DNA of 54,923 nucleotides from the NCBI GenBank assembly GCA_002408085.1, contig DHQL01000012.1:83121-138043 (forward strand), given 5' to 3'. The position numbers and the translations under genes were made by a program. The stretch comes from Spirochaeta sp. UBA5339. Lineage in GTDB: Bacteria; Spirochaetota; Spirochaetia; DSM-2461. Numbering within the stretch: the stretch's first letter is position 1; the number at the start of each line of letters is the position of its first letter. Positions 42,562 through 51,348 of the stretch are shown here, piece after piece. A model generated the notes under the pieces. The model was not told where the DNA came from. It searched no databases and saw nothing but the letters and a program-made list of their open reading frames with translations.

Positions 42562-43725
42562 ATGCTTATACGATATGGAAAAAACAGCAAGGGCCGTCTA
42601 GTCAGGCAGGCCAAGGTTTACACTCTTGAAGAACACGGCATCAACAGACAGAAGCTGGATCATGATGCCCTGAAGGTCACCGACCGTCTGAGGTCTGCGG
42701 GATATCAGGCCTATGTGGTGGGCGGAGCGGTCAGAGATCTTCTGATCGACAAAGACCCCAAGGACTACGACATTGCCACAGATGCCTCTCCCTCCCGGGT
42801 CAGAAAAATCTTCAGAAACTCAAGAATCATCGGAAAGAGGTTCCGTCTGGTTCACGTCTACTTTCCCCAGGATAAGATTCTCGAGGTAGCCACCTTCCGC
42901 TCTCTTGAAAGCGGTGACGGTGAGAACCTGTACGGAACAATCGATGAAGATGCAAAGCGGAGAGACTTCACCCTTAATGCCCTCTACTACTCCCCCAGGG
43001 AGGAGCAGATCATCGACTACCATGACGGTGTGAAGGACATCCGCAGCAGAAAGCTCCGCTCGGTTATCCCCCTGGACTACACCTTCAAGGAAGATCCTGT
43101 CAGGATGCTCCGGGCTGTCAAATACTCTGTTATGACCGGTGCGAAGATTCCCTTCCGTCTCAGAAAGGCGATTAAACGGGACTCCCCGCTGCTGGCTGAC
43201 TGCTCGGTGTCGCGGATGAGCGAAGAGATTTTCAAGATCCTTCAGTCCGGATACTCCGAAGCCATAGTGGACTCCTGTGAGAAGCTTCATATATTTGAGC
43301 ATCTCCTGCCCAGATTTCAGAAACTTCTAAACGGTCCCCGGGGACGGGAGTTCCGCAAGAGACTTCTCCGGGATCTGCAGAAACTGGACCGTTATATCAG
43401 GAAAGAGGGAGAGAACAAGAAGAGGGGCAAGATGCTCTACTTTCTCTGCCGCGGCTACCTTATGGAGACCGGCGCCCTGGATCAGGGTGAAGAGACCTCA
43501 TTCAACGATACGGTGAACTCCGTAAAAGAGGCACTGCGCCCGATGATTGCCCCCAACAGGGATGTGATCGATGCGGTGAAGCTTGTGTTTAAACAGAACA
43601 ACTGGAAGATCCCCCGCAAGCGGCCCCCCTTCAAGGCGGCGTCCAGGAAGAATACCAAGACCAAGACAGGGAAAAGCGGGGCCAAGCCCTCCAAACGGAA
43701 GGCCAGCGGCGGCGGAGATGCTTGA
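42562..43725 (+). CDS. pcnB: Polynucleotide adenylyltransferase (PcnB type)
   Basis: 387 aa of the class II nucleotidyltransferase family. The active site is VVGGAVRDLLIDKDPKDYDIATDA; IIGKRFRLVHVYF matches the poly(A) polymerase version rather than the CCA-adding version. The neck region is KEDPVRMLRAVKYSV. The basic, Gly-rich C-terminus (about the last 40 residues) should bind RNA, as in E. coli PcnB. It adds 3' poly(A) tails that promote mRNA decay. The ribosome-binding site is poor. Confidence 0.87.
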   Translation: MLIRYGKNSKGRLVRQAKVYTLEEHGINRQKLDHDALKVTDRLRSAGYQAYVVGGAVRDLLIDKDPKDYDIATDASPSRVRKIFRNSRIIGKRFRLVHVYFPQDKILEVATFRSLESGDGENLYGTIDEDAKRRDFTLNALYYSPREEQIIDYHDGVKDIRSRKLRSVIPLDYTFKEDPVRMLRAVKYSVMTGAKIPFRLRKAIKRDSPLLADCSVSRMSEEIFKILQSGYSEAIVDSCEKLHIFEHLLPRFQKLLNGPRGREFRKRLLRDLQKLDRYIRKEGENKKRGKMLYFLCRGYLMETGALDQGEETSFNDTVNSVKEALRPMIAPNRDVIDAVKLVFKQNNWKIPRKRPPFKAASRKNTKTKTGKSGAKPSKRKASGGGDA

Positions 43726-43778
43726 TACCCGGTTAGCAGCTGCGGCGGTGCAATCCGCCGTCTGCGGCTGAAGCAGAA

Positions 43779-44690
43779 TCATGTGGTCATGGTTTTCTTT
43801 CTTTTTGAAACCTTGGCCACTTCGATGCTGACCTCTTCAATCAATATCCCCGTAAACCGTTCCACCTTGTCCAGGACATAGGCCTGAAGGTCATGAAGGT
43901 TTCCGCCCAGCTGACTGCCGTAGCCCGCTTCGATGTAGATCCTTATCTTATAGCCCCTTCTGTCCCTTTTTACTGAGATTTTAATGACCTTGATCTCCCC
44001 GTCATACTCATCAATACAGTGGAGTATCATCTGAGAGAGAGCCGCTTCGGAGATCCTTACGGTTCCCCTGGTCTTCTCGCTGGCGAATTCCGGTGTTACA
44101 ACGGCCTTCTCGAAGATTTGGGTCTCCTTTCTGAAACCGAATCCCTTGCGGAAGAGGATCTTTATGGAGTCAGACAGAATATGGGAGTAGTCGGTCTTAA
44201 CCTCGATGGAGGGGACCGGGATAATATGTTTGCCTTCCGAGTACCTGGCCTGGATGGCCTTGTCTATCTCCTCCCGGCTGGCAATATCTTCAATTCTTAT
44301 AATCTTGCTCACAGGAGGCAGGCCCAGGCGGGTTCCCATCTTTGTGACCATTTTTTCAGAGGTGCCTATAAGGAGAATCTTTCTGACCTTCTCTCTTTTT
44401 ATGGTATCCCTTACATCCAGTCTGTGCTGGGGGTCATCAAAGAGGGCTGTTTTGATGGCTCCCATATAGAGTTTCTCTTTCTTGGCGGACTTGCCGGCAA
44501 TAATTCTGTTATCCTTGATCAGAAGGCCGTCGTCAATCATATAGGGAATGTTGTATTTTTCGGCCAGAAGACGAGCCCGGAAACTCTTGCCGGTACCGCT
44601 TTTGCCTATCAGGGCATAGACCGAAACTCCCCCCAGGACCGAGACAACCGAGGAAAAGACTTTTTTAAATTTATCAGTGGAACTGCTCAT
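43779..44690 (-). CDS. P-loop NTPase fused to an Asp23/Gls24 domain
   Basis: 303 aa. The N-terminal half carries a Walker A motif (YALIGKSGTGKSFRAR) and looks like a small nucleotide-kinase or regulatory P-loop module. The C-terminal third (GTVRISEAALSQMILHCID ... VLDKVERFTGILIEEVSIEV) matches the Asp23/Gls24 envelope-stress family. Asp23 is normally a small stand-alone, membrane-associated protein. The function is unknown; it may couple nucleotide binding to envelope assembly. Three in-frame ATGs (44690, 44717, 44774) are possible and none has a good ribosome-binding site. Confidence 0.75.
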   Translation of the reverse strand: MSSSTDKFKKVFSSVVSVLGGVSVYALIGKSGTGKSFRARLLAEKYNIPYMIDDGLLIKDNRIIAGKSAKKEKLYMGAIKTALFDDPQHRLDVRDTIKREKVRKILLIGTSEKMVTKMGTRLGLPPVSKIIRIEDIASREEIDKAIQARYSEGKHIIPVPSIEVKTDYSHILSDSIKILFRKGFGFRKETQIFEKAVVTPEFASEKTRGTVRISEAALSQMILHCIDEYDGEIKVIKISVKRDRRGYKIRIYIEAGYGSQLGGNLHDLQAYVLDKVERFTGILIEEVSIEVAKVSKRKKTMTT

Positions 44691-44767
44691 GCTTTTAAAT
44701 ATAATGAATACCTTCATCGGGGTAAATGAAAAAGCTCTGTTACAGGGGCTTTTATGGGGATATATTC

Positions 44768-44796
44768 TTGACAAAGAAGAGTCTAAAACGGAGAAT
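44768..44796 (+). promoter_or_regulatory. Promoter of the rnf operon
   Basis: TTGACA (44768-44773), 17 bases, GAGAAT (44791-44796). It lies 40-70 bases before the possible starts of the membrane protein that precedes rnfC. Confidence 0.5.
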
Positions 44797-44835
44797 TATC
44801 CAGATGGCCCGGAATACAGAAATCCTCACCCACAT

Positions 44836-46362
44836 ATGGTTGTTCCTATGAACAACCGATCCATGCGACATGTTCTCAAAGCTGCAGCACTCTCTCTTGT
44901 AATTTTTGGATTTTCGGGAATTTTCTTTCTTGGTTCAACCGAGACCTCTCCGGCAGGTACATTCTGGGAAAACTGGTATCCCCTGCTGATTCCATCTGTT
45001 CAGATGAGTGATGATCTGCAAGCCGAGATCTTCTCCCTCAGTCCCTCAGAACCCGTGTCCATATCAAATACCGTGATCTCCTATCTTTCATACAACGGTT
45101 CTGAAACGGTTTCTCTGATTGATTTTGCCCGGGGTGAAGGCCCCAATCGCTTTGATCCAAGGATTGATCCCTGGATGACAGGCATCTCGGACTATTTTCA
45201 TCAGGACATATATGAAATTTTCTATTTACCAAACACTCTCTCTCCTCTAGAATACCGGAGGGCCTTTGAGAATTCGGAGATTCTGGGGGGTGTCGACTGG
45301 ATTCTTCCCGATGATGAGAGCAGTCTGATTTCACCGGTTCTTTTTGCTGCAGTCATTCTGCTGCTCTGTATCGGGTGTTTTCGTTTTATAATTCCCGGAG
45401 GAGCTCTGCTTTTTGCAGGGTATTTTCTGACAGTAACAGGTCAGGACGGTCTGTATCCCCTTCTGGCTGTAACGGCGCTTCTGCTGAGACTGGCTGTTAC
45501 AGAGAGAACGGGATTTTCTTTCAGAACAATTCTTCCCTTTCTGCCGGCGGGAGTCCTTCTTGCTTTCGGTCAGCTTCCCCTGAGGCAGCTGGCGGTTCTT
45601 CTTTTTGTTTTTTCCGTCTTTGCCGGGGCTCTGCTTTTTCCCGAGGTTTCCGTAAAACGTCCCGCAGTAAAGGCTGTGAAGAAATCCAGGCTTACCTGGA
45701 AGAGGCAGGATCATGATTTTTTTGAACCTGTCTCCCTGATGTCTCACCGGCGTCCTGTGAGAAAGAGCCGGAAGCAGCCCTATGCCAGGGCCTTCCTTGG
45801 TGCTGCGGCTCTTGCGGCTGTTGCCCTCGTCTCTCTTCAATGGCCCTCTGAAAGAGGCCTTCCCGCAGGAATTCCTGCGGCCCGGTCTTCGGCAGGGGAG
45901 TGGACCTATGAAAGATTGAGCCGGACTAGCAGTGTGCTTCCCGATGCCGCCGACTATCTGAAGCACCGGGCCTATCAGGACTCTTTTATGTACGGCGGAA
46001 CATACGCCCTCCCGGTTCCGGGCTCCTCTGTCTCCTTTGAAGACTACACTCTTCAGGACGGAAGGATAATGGAGAGCCGGCATACGGCCATTGTCTTTTC
46101 TGATGAGTGGTATGAATCTTCCCTGGCCTCAATGAGTATTTCGGGTCCGGGAAAACTAATGGCCGGTGAAGCCGGTCCTGCTGAGATTCTTGTTCTCAGC
46201 AGTGTAAAAACAGGAATCAGTCTGCATAAGCTGATTATCTATGCAGTATTTATATGTGTCTTTGTCCTATTCCACCTCTCCGGTCTACACCATGCTGACA
46301 GCAAAAGCAGCATCCGGAGCAATGGTAAATTTGTATTAAGGAGGAAACAACAGGCAGCATGA
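44836..46362 (+). CDS. Unrecognised membrane protein at the head of the rnf operon
   Basis: About 508 aa. One N-terminal span (about residues 12-32), an extracytoplasmic region of roughly 150 residues, a cluster of about four spans, a basic cytoplasmic loop (KRPAVKAVKKSRLTWKRQ), another span, a second extracytoplasmic part and a final span with a basic tail. Its TGA overlaps the rnfC ATG (ATGA), so it is translationally coupled to the Rnf complex. It is not one of the six Rnf subunits and I do not recognise a family. Starts at 44836, 44848 or 44863 are all possible. Confidence 0.75.
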   Translation: MVVPMNNRSMRHVLKAAALSLVIFGFSGIFFLGSTETSPAGTFWENWYPLLIPSVQMSDDLQAEIFSLSPSEPVSISNTVISYLSYNGSETVSLIDFARGEGPNRFDPRIDPWMTGISDYFHQDIYEIFYLPNTLSPLEYRRAFENSEILGGVDWILPDDESSLISPVLFAAVILLLCIGCFRFIIPGGALLFAGYFLTVTGQDGLYPLLAVTALLLRLAVTERTGFSFRTILPFLPAGVLLAFGQLPLRQLAVLLFVFSVFAGALLFPEVSVKRPAVKAVKKSRLTWKRQDHDFFEPVSLMSHRRPVRKSRKQPYARAFLGAAALAAVALVSLQWPSERGLPAGIPAARSSAGEWTYERLSRTSSVLPDAADYLKHRAYQDSFMYGGTYALPVPGSSVSFEDYTLQDGRIMESRHTAIVFSDEWYESSLASMSISGPGKLMAGEAGPAEILVLSSVKTGISLHKLIIYAVFICVFVLFHLSGLHHADSKSSIRSNGKFVLRRKQQAA

Positions 46363-47699
46363 GTCGATTTAGAACTTTCCCCAAAGGGGGAATTCATCCT
46401 CAGGATTACAAGGAAGCTACTTGTAACAAGGAAATACAGAATGCCAGTCTTTCAAGCATAGCGGTAGTGCCCCTCTCTCAGCATATTGGTGCACCCTGTG
46501 AGTGTCTTGTAAAGAAAGGCGATCTTGTAGAAGAAGAGCAGGTTATCGGAAAGGCGGGAGGATTTGTTTCGGCAAATATCCACTCACCCGTTCCCGGTGA
46601 AGTCAAAGAGATCAAAAAGATCTTCCTTCCCAATGGTATCGCCGTTGATGCGGTGGTTATCGAAATGCAGGGAGAATTCAAACGTCTGGGCAAGGAAACC
46701 ACCCCGGCGGACTGGAACTCCATGAGCAATGAAGAGATTGCGGCCAAAATTTCCGAGATGGGAATCGTAGGGCAGGGGGGAGCAACCTTCCCCACCCACG
46801 TAAAGCTGAGTCTTCCCAAGGGAAAGGTATGCGAAACCTTTATTATCAACGCCGTTGAGTGCGAACCCTACCTCACCAGTGACCACAGAGTGATGCTCGA
46901 GAAGGCCGATGAGGTTCTCGAAGGAATCAAGATCGTTCAGCGTCTCCTGAATCCCGGTAAGACTGTTATCGGAATTGAGGCCAACAAGATGGACGCCGTT
47001 GAGCACCTTCAGTCACTGATAAGCACCAAGGGCTATGATATGGAAGTAATGCCCCTTGAGGTGAAATATCCCCAGGGTGCAGAGAAGAACCTGATCAAAG
47101 CCGTTACTGGCAAAGAGGTTCCCTCGGGACAGCTTCCTCTTGAAGTTGGTGTTATCAATGCCAACGTGGGTACATGTCTCTCCATTTATGAAGCGGTTGT
47201 ATTCAGCAAGCCCGTTATTGAACGGATTGTTACTGTTTCCGGCGGAGCCATCAAGAACCCCTCCAATCTGAAGGCCAGAGTGGGAACAAGCTTCAGAACT
47301 CTGATCGAGGACTGCGGCGGATTCTCCGAAGAGCCCGTTAAGGTTATCGCCGGCGGACCCATGATGGGATTTACCGTCTACGATCTGGATACCCCCGTAA
47401 CCAAGGGTACCAGCGGAATCCTCGCCCTTACGGCAAAAGAGATCAAGGCCGCCAAACCCACAGCCTGTCTCTCCTGCGGACGCTGTATCTCAGCCTGTCC
47501 CATGGGCCTGAATCCCACCAAGATTTACAAATATGTTGACTTCAATATGAGTGACGAAGCTGCTGCGGCGGGTCTTATGGACTGTGTCGAGTGCGGTTCA
47601 TGCTCCTTTATGTGTCCCGCTCACATTCCCCTGGTTCAGGGATTCAGAGGCGGCAAGAAAGTCATTAGAAAAAACAGTATGAAGAAGGCGGGCAAATGA
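46359..47699 (+). CDS. rnfC: Rnf complex subunit RnfC
   Basis: 446 aa. NADH/FMN-binding region GQGGATFPTHVKLSLP and FIINAVECEPYLTSDH; two [4Fe-4S] motifs CLSCGRCISACPMGLNP and CVECGSCSFMCPAHIP. It is the peripheral NADH-oxidising subunit of the ferredoxin:NAD+ oxidoreductase. The long Ala/Lys repeat C-terminus of E. coli RsxC is missing. AAGGAGG lies 14 bases upstream. It overlaps rnfD by four bases. Confidence 0.95.
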   Translation: MSRFRTFPKGGIHPQDYKEATCNKEIQNASLSSIAVVPLSQHIGAPCECLVKKGDLVEEEQVIGKAGGFVSANIHSPVPGEVKEIKKIFLPNGIAVDAVVIEMQGEFKRLGKETTPADWNSMSNEEIAAKISEMGIVGQGGATFPTHVKLSLPKGKVCETFIINAVECEPYLTSDHRVMLEKADEVLEGIKIVQRLLNPGKTVIGIEANKMDAVEHLQSLISTKGYDMEVMPLEVKYPQGAEKNLIKAVTGKEVPSGQLPLEVGVINANVGTCLSIYEAVVFSKPVIERIVTVSGGAIKNPSNLKARVGTSFRTLIEDCGGFSEEPVKVIAGGPMMGFTVYDLDTPVTKGTSGILALTAKEIKAAKPTACLSCGRCISACPMGLNPTKIYKYVDFNMSDEAAAAGLMDCVECGSCSFMCPAHIPLVQGFRGGKKVIRKNSMKKAGK

Positions 47700-48721
47700 A
47701 AGATAAACTCGTAATTTCAAGCTCACCCCAGTTTCATCATCCTCAGAGCACGGCATCCATCATGTGGACGGTTTCCGCCTGTCTGCTGCCTGCCGGGATA
47801 TGGGGTATCTATATTTTCGGCCTCCGGTCCCTTCTGGTTCTGGCTGCAGCCATTATTTCAGCAGTGGCAACCGAGGCTCTTCTGAATAAAATCAAGGGCG
47901 AGAATACCATTGCCGACGGAAGTGCCTTCCTGACCGGTCTGCTGATCGGGTTCAATATGCCCCCCGCGGTACCGCTCTATGTTGTTGTGGTGGCGTCATT
48001 CTTCGCCATTGCCGTTGTAAAGTGGACCTTTGGAGGTCTCGGAGGCAACTGGATGAACCCCGCTCTGGCCGGACGTGTATTTGTATTCTTCTCATGGACC
48101 GGCGGCATGACAACCTGGACCCTTCCCCGGGTTCCCGGTGCCGATGCGGTGACAGGACCCACTCCCCTTGGTTCCATCAAGGTCGGTCTTTCCTCTATCA
48201 CCGAGGGAATCAACGGTCCCCTGGACCTTCTGGCTGCCGAAGGTGTTCCCGTAACCTACACAGACCTCTTTCTGGGACGTGTTCCCGGATCTATTGGTGA
48301 GGTTTCGGCCCTTCTGCTGATTGTCGGCGGACTCTATCTGCTGATCAGAAAGATCGCCAACTGGGAGATCGTTGTCTCCTATCTTGGAAGCTTTGCCCTT
48401 CTGGTATGGCTTTTCGGCGGTTTCCGCTACGGACAGGGACTCTTTGCCGGTGATGTTCTGTTTCACCTCTTCTCAGGAGGACTGATGCTTGGTGCCCTCT
48501 TTATGGCCACCGATATGGTTACCTCTCCCCTGACGTCAAAGGGAATGCTGATCTACGGTGTGGGATGCGGTTTTATGACCTACCTCCTCCGTTTTTTCGG
48601 TTCCGTTCCCGAGGGTGTTTCCCTTGCCATTATCTTTATGAATATTTTTGTTCCTCTTATCAACAGGGCTTTTCAGCCCGAAAAGTTCGGACTTGTAAAG
48701 GAAGAGGAGGCCTCTAAATGA
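47696..48721 (+). CDS. rnfD: Rnf complex subunit RnfD
   Basis: A 341-aa integral membrane flavoprotein with about nine spans. The covalent-FMN site is near DAVTGPTPLG. It works with RnfG in transmembrane electron transfer that pumps Na+ or H+. The start overlaps rnfC and the end overlaps rnfG, each as ATGA. Confidence 0.94.
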   Translation: MKDKLVISSSPQFHHPQSTASIMWTVSACLLPAGIWGIYIFGLRSLLVLAAAIISAVATEALLNKIKGENTIADGSAFLTGLLIGFNMPPAVPLYVVVVASFFAIAVVKWTFGGLGGNWMNPALAGRVFVFFSWTGGMTTWTLPRVPGADAVTGPTPLGSIKVGLSSITEGINGPLDLLAAEGVPVTYTDLFLGRVPGSIGEVSALLLIVGGLYLLIRKIANWEIVVSYLGSFALLVWLFGGFRYGQGLFAGDVLFHLFSGGLMLGALFMATDMVTSPLTSKGMLIYGVGCGFMTYLLRFFGSVPEGVSLAIIFMNIFVPLINRAFQPEKFGLVKEEEASK

Positions 48722-49260
48722 CAGATACCATGGAAAAAGCCGGAAAGCTGGCTCTGATCTGTGCCCTCTCAGCCCTCCTTCTGGGAGTCGTCAACTCTGT
48801 GACCGAACCCATTATCGCCATCCGCAAGGCGGCAGAGCTGAAGGCGGCTCTGGAGAATCTTCTTGAAACCGGAACACCCGGACCCAGAGAGGATCTTGAG
48901 GACGAGGGAACCATCAAGGCACGCTACTCCGTTACTGGGGCGGATGCCTGGATTCTTGAGTTTATCGGAATGGGATACGGCGGAGACATGAAGGTCCTTG
49001 CCTCCTATGACTTTAACGGAGAGATTCAGGATGTTGTTCTTATGGACAACGCCGAAACTCCCGGTCTGGGTAAGAAGGCCGAGGCCGACGGATATATGGA
49101 CAAGTTTATCGGAACCGGAGGTACAACTCCCGTTCCCGTAACAAAGAACGAGCTTGAAGCTCCCGATGAGGTTTCGGGCGCCACTATTACCTTTGCTGGT
49201 ATCGCGGCCCCCCTGAAAGAGGGTTCCGCCTATGTAAAAGCCCTGGGAGATGATAAATGA
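48718..49260 (+). CDS. rnfG: Rnf complex subunit RnfG
   Basis: 180 aa. One N-terminal span anchors an extracytoplasmic FMN-binding domain; the FMN is attached to Thr in DEVSGATIT. NAETPGLGKKA is also typical. Overlaps both neighbours by four bases. Confidence 0.94.
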   Translation: MTDTMEKAGKLALICALSALLLGVVNSVTEPIIAIRKAAELKAALENLLETGTPGPREDLEDEGTIKARYSVTGADAWILEFIGMGYGGDMKVLASYDFNGEIQDVVLMDNAETPGLGKKAEADGYMDKFIGTGGTTPVPVTKNELEAPDEVSGATITFAGIAAPLKEGSAYVKALGDDK

Positions 49261-49880
49261 GAGAACTGACTAAGGGTTTTATCAAAGAAAACCCCATTTT
49301 TATACTGATGCTGGGACTCTGTCCCGCACTGGCGGTTTCCACTCAGGTCGTCAACGCCCTGGGTATGAGCGCCGGAGTAATCTTTGTTCTGCTGGGTTCC
49401 AATATAATGGTTTCCCTGCTGAAAAACTTTATTCCCGACGAGATTCACATTCCCGTGTATATCGTTATCATCGCTACCTTTGTAACTCTGGTAGACCTTC
49501 TGATGCAGGCTTACGCCCCCGCACTCTCCAGAAGCCTTGGTGTATTTGTACAGCTGATCGTTGTAAACTGCATCATTCTGGGAAGAGCCGAGGCATTTGC
49601 CAGCAAAAACGGTGTAAAAGACTCCATCATGGACGCCCTGAGCATGGGACTGGGATTCTTCTTCGGTCTGACTCTGATCGCCCTGATCAGAGAGGTTCTG
49701 GGTGCCGGAACCATCACCCTTTTCCCCATGGGAAATTTCAACGGTGTTATCGAGGTTCCCGGTCTGGTACAGGCCCCTGTTAGAATCATCTCCCTCTCCG
49801 CGGGAGCCCTCTTTGTGGTGGGCTATCTGAAGGCCATGTTCAACTGGATCAGCTCCAGACCCGGTAAGGAGGAAATTTAA
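49257..49880 (+). CDS. rnfE: Rnf complex subunit RnfE
   Basis: A 207-aa membrane subunit with about six spans. The conserved ENPIFILMLGLCPALAVST with its Cys matches the pseudo-symmetric RnfA/RnfE pair that holds a [2Fe-2S] centre in the membrane. Its stop overlaps the rnfA start. Confidence 0.95.
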   Translation: MRELTKGFIKENPIFILMLGLCPALAVSTQVVNALGMSAGVIFVLLGSNIMVSLLKNFIPDEIHIPVYIVIIATFVTLVDLLMQAYAPALSRSLGVFVQLIVVNCIILGRAEAFASKNGVKDSIMDALSMGLGFFFGLTLIALIREVLGAGTITLFPMGNFNGVIEVPGLVQAPVRIISLSAGALFVVGYLKAMFNWISSRPGKEEI

Positions 49881-50470
49881 TGAGCTATTTTGCAATACTT
49901 ATTACTTATGTATTTATCAGTAACCTGATCCTTGCCCAGTTCCTGGGGCTCTGTCCCTTTATCGGTGTTTCCAAGAATGTGGAATCCGCCGTGGGAATGG
50001 GATTTGCGGTTACCTTTGTAATGTCCATCGCCTCACTGGTGACCTGGGCTCTCTATCACTTTATTCTGCTGCCCCTGGGACTGACCTATCTGCAGACCAT
50101 TGTATTTATTCTCACCATCGCCTCACTGGTGCAGCTGGTTGAGATGGTGGTTCAGAAGTACTCACCTGTCCTCTACAAGGCACTGGGTATCTACCTGCCC
50201 CTGATTACAACAAACTGTGCCGTAATGGGTATCGCCCTGATCAATATTCAGAGCGGCTACAATGTACTCGAGAGTTTTACCGCAGGAATCGCTGCGGGTA
50301 TCGGTTTTCTGCTGGCTATCGTGCTGATGTCGGCAATCCGTGTACAGATGGAAACAGAGAAGGTTCCCCGTTTCCTGAAAGGGGCTCCCATCGCTTTTAT
50401 CAGCGGGGGACTGATGGCCATGGCTTTTATGGCTTTCGACAAGGCTCTGCTGAACAACCTGGTAGGATAG
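49880..50470 (+). CDS. rnfA: Rnf complex subunit RnfA
   Basis: 196 aa, six spans, with LAQFLGLCPFIGVSKN supplying a cluster Cys and TTNCAVMGIALIN the second. It is the inverted homologue of RnfE. Four bases separate it from rnfB. Confidence 0.95.
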   Translation: MSYFAILITYVFISNLILAQFLGLCPFIGVSKNVESAVGMGFAVTFVMSIASLVTWALYHFILLPLGLTYLQTIVFILTIASLVQLVEMVVQKYSPVLYKALGIYLPLITTNCAVMGIALINIQSGYNVLESFTAGIAAGIGFLLAIVLMSAIRVQMETEKVPRFLKGAPIAFISGGLMAMAFMAFDKALLNNLVG

Positions 50471-50474
50471 TCAA

Positions 50475-51317
50475 ATGGATCAAGTATTAAGAATATTCTG
50501 GGGGTTTCTGTCCACAGTTCTGTTCGGAGGTCTCCTCGGAACGGGACTGGCCATTGCCTCCCGTAAACTGAAAGTTGAAAAAGACGAAACCGTTGAAGCC
50601 CTTGAGGGTGCCTTTCCCGGCCTCAACTGCGGTGCCTGCGGTTATGCCGGATGCGGAAGCTATGCCGAAGCCGTGGCTGCCGGTACCGATGAGGATCTGA
50701 CCAAGTGTAAGCCCGGCGGGGCAGACACTCTGGAACAGGTCGGTTCCATTATGGGTGTTGAGGTTGATACCAACGCCGCCAGAATGGTGGCCCGGGTTCA
50801 CTGTATCGGCGGCAGCGAAGAGGCCGTCAGAAGCTTCAACTACCAGGGAATCAGCGACTGTACTGCCGCCACAGTGCTCTTTAACGGCGATAAGGCCTGT
50901 AAATACGGCTGTCTGGGGCTGGGAAGCTGCGCCGGGGTCTGCCCGGTAAATGCCATCAGCAAGACAGACAACGGACTGGTCGTTGTTGATCAGGATCTCT
51001 GTATCTCCTGCGGCAAGTGTGTAGACATTTGTCCCACCGGTGTAATGCGCATGATTCCCGAATCTGCTGACTTTATTGTGGCCTGTAACTCCCGGGACAA
51101 GGGTAAGGATACCAAGGCAAATTGTAAGGTCGGATGCATCGGCTGCCGCATCTGTGAAAAGAAATTTCCTGATGCCGGTTATAAAGTGGAAGATAATTTG
51201 TCTTTTCTGAGTTATGATAGTAAAGATCCGGGTAGAGCAGAAGCTGCTGCAAAATGTCCGGCTAAATGTATAATTCCTAATAAAGTGAAAGCAGAAGAAG
51301 CATCGAATGCAGGCTGA
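50475..51317 (+). CDS. rnfB: Rnf complex subunit RnfB
   Basis: A 280-aa ferredoxin-accepting subunit. N-terminal span; Cys cluster NCGACGYAGCGSYAEAV; two ferredoxin motifs (CLGLGSCAGVCPVNAI and CISCGKCVDICPTGVM) plus more C-terminal Cys (CKVGCIGCRICEKKF). The order CDGEAB is the usual operon order in anaerobes. Codon use turns AT-rich in the last 30 codons. Confidence 0.95.
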   Translation: MDQVLRIFWGFLSTVLFGGLLGTGLAIASRKLKVEKDETVEALEGAFPGLNCGACGYAGCGSYAEAVAAGTDEDLTKCKPGGADTLEQVGSIMGVEVDTNAARMVARVHCIGGSEEAVRSFNYQGISDCTAATVLFNGDKACKYGCLGLGSCAGVCPVNAISKTDNGLVVVDQDLCISCGKCVDICPTGVMRMIPESADFIVACNSRDKGKDTKANCKVGCIGCRICEKKFPDAGYKVEDNLSFLSYDSKDPGRAEAAAKCPAKCIIPNKVKAEEASNAG

Positions 51318-51348
51318 TCAAGACCAGCATGGATGCCGGCTCTAGTAA

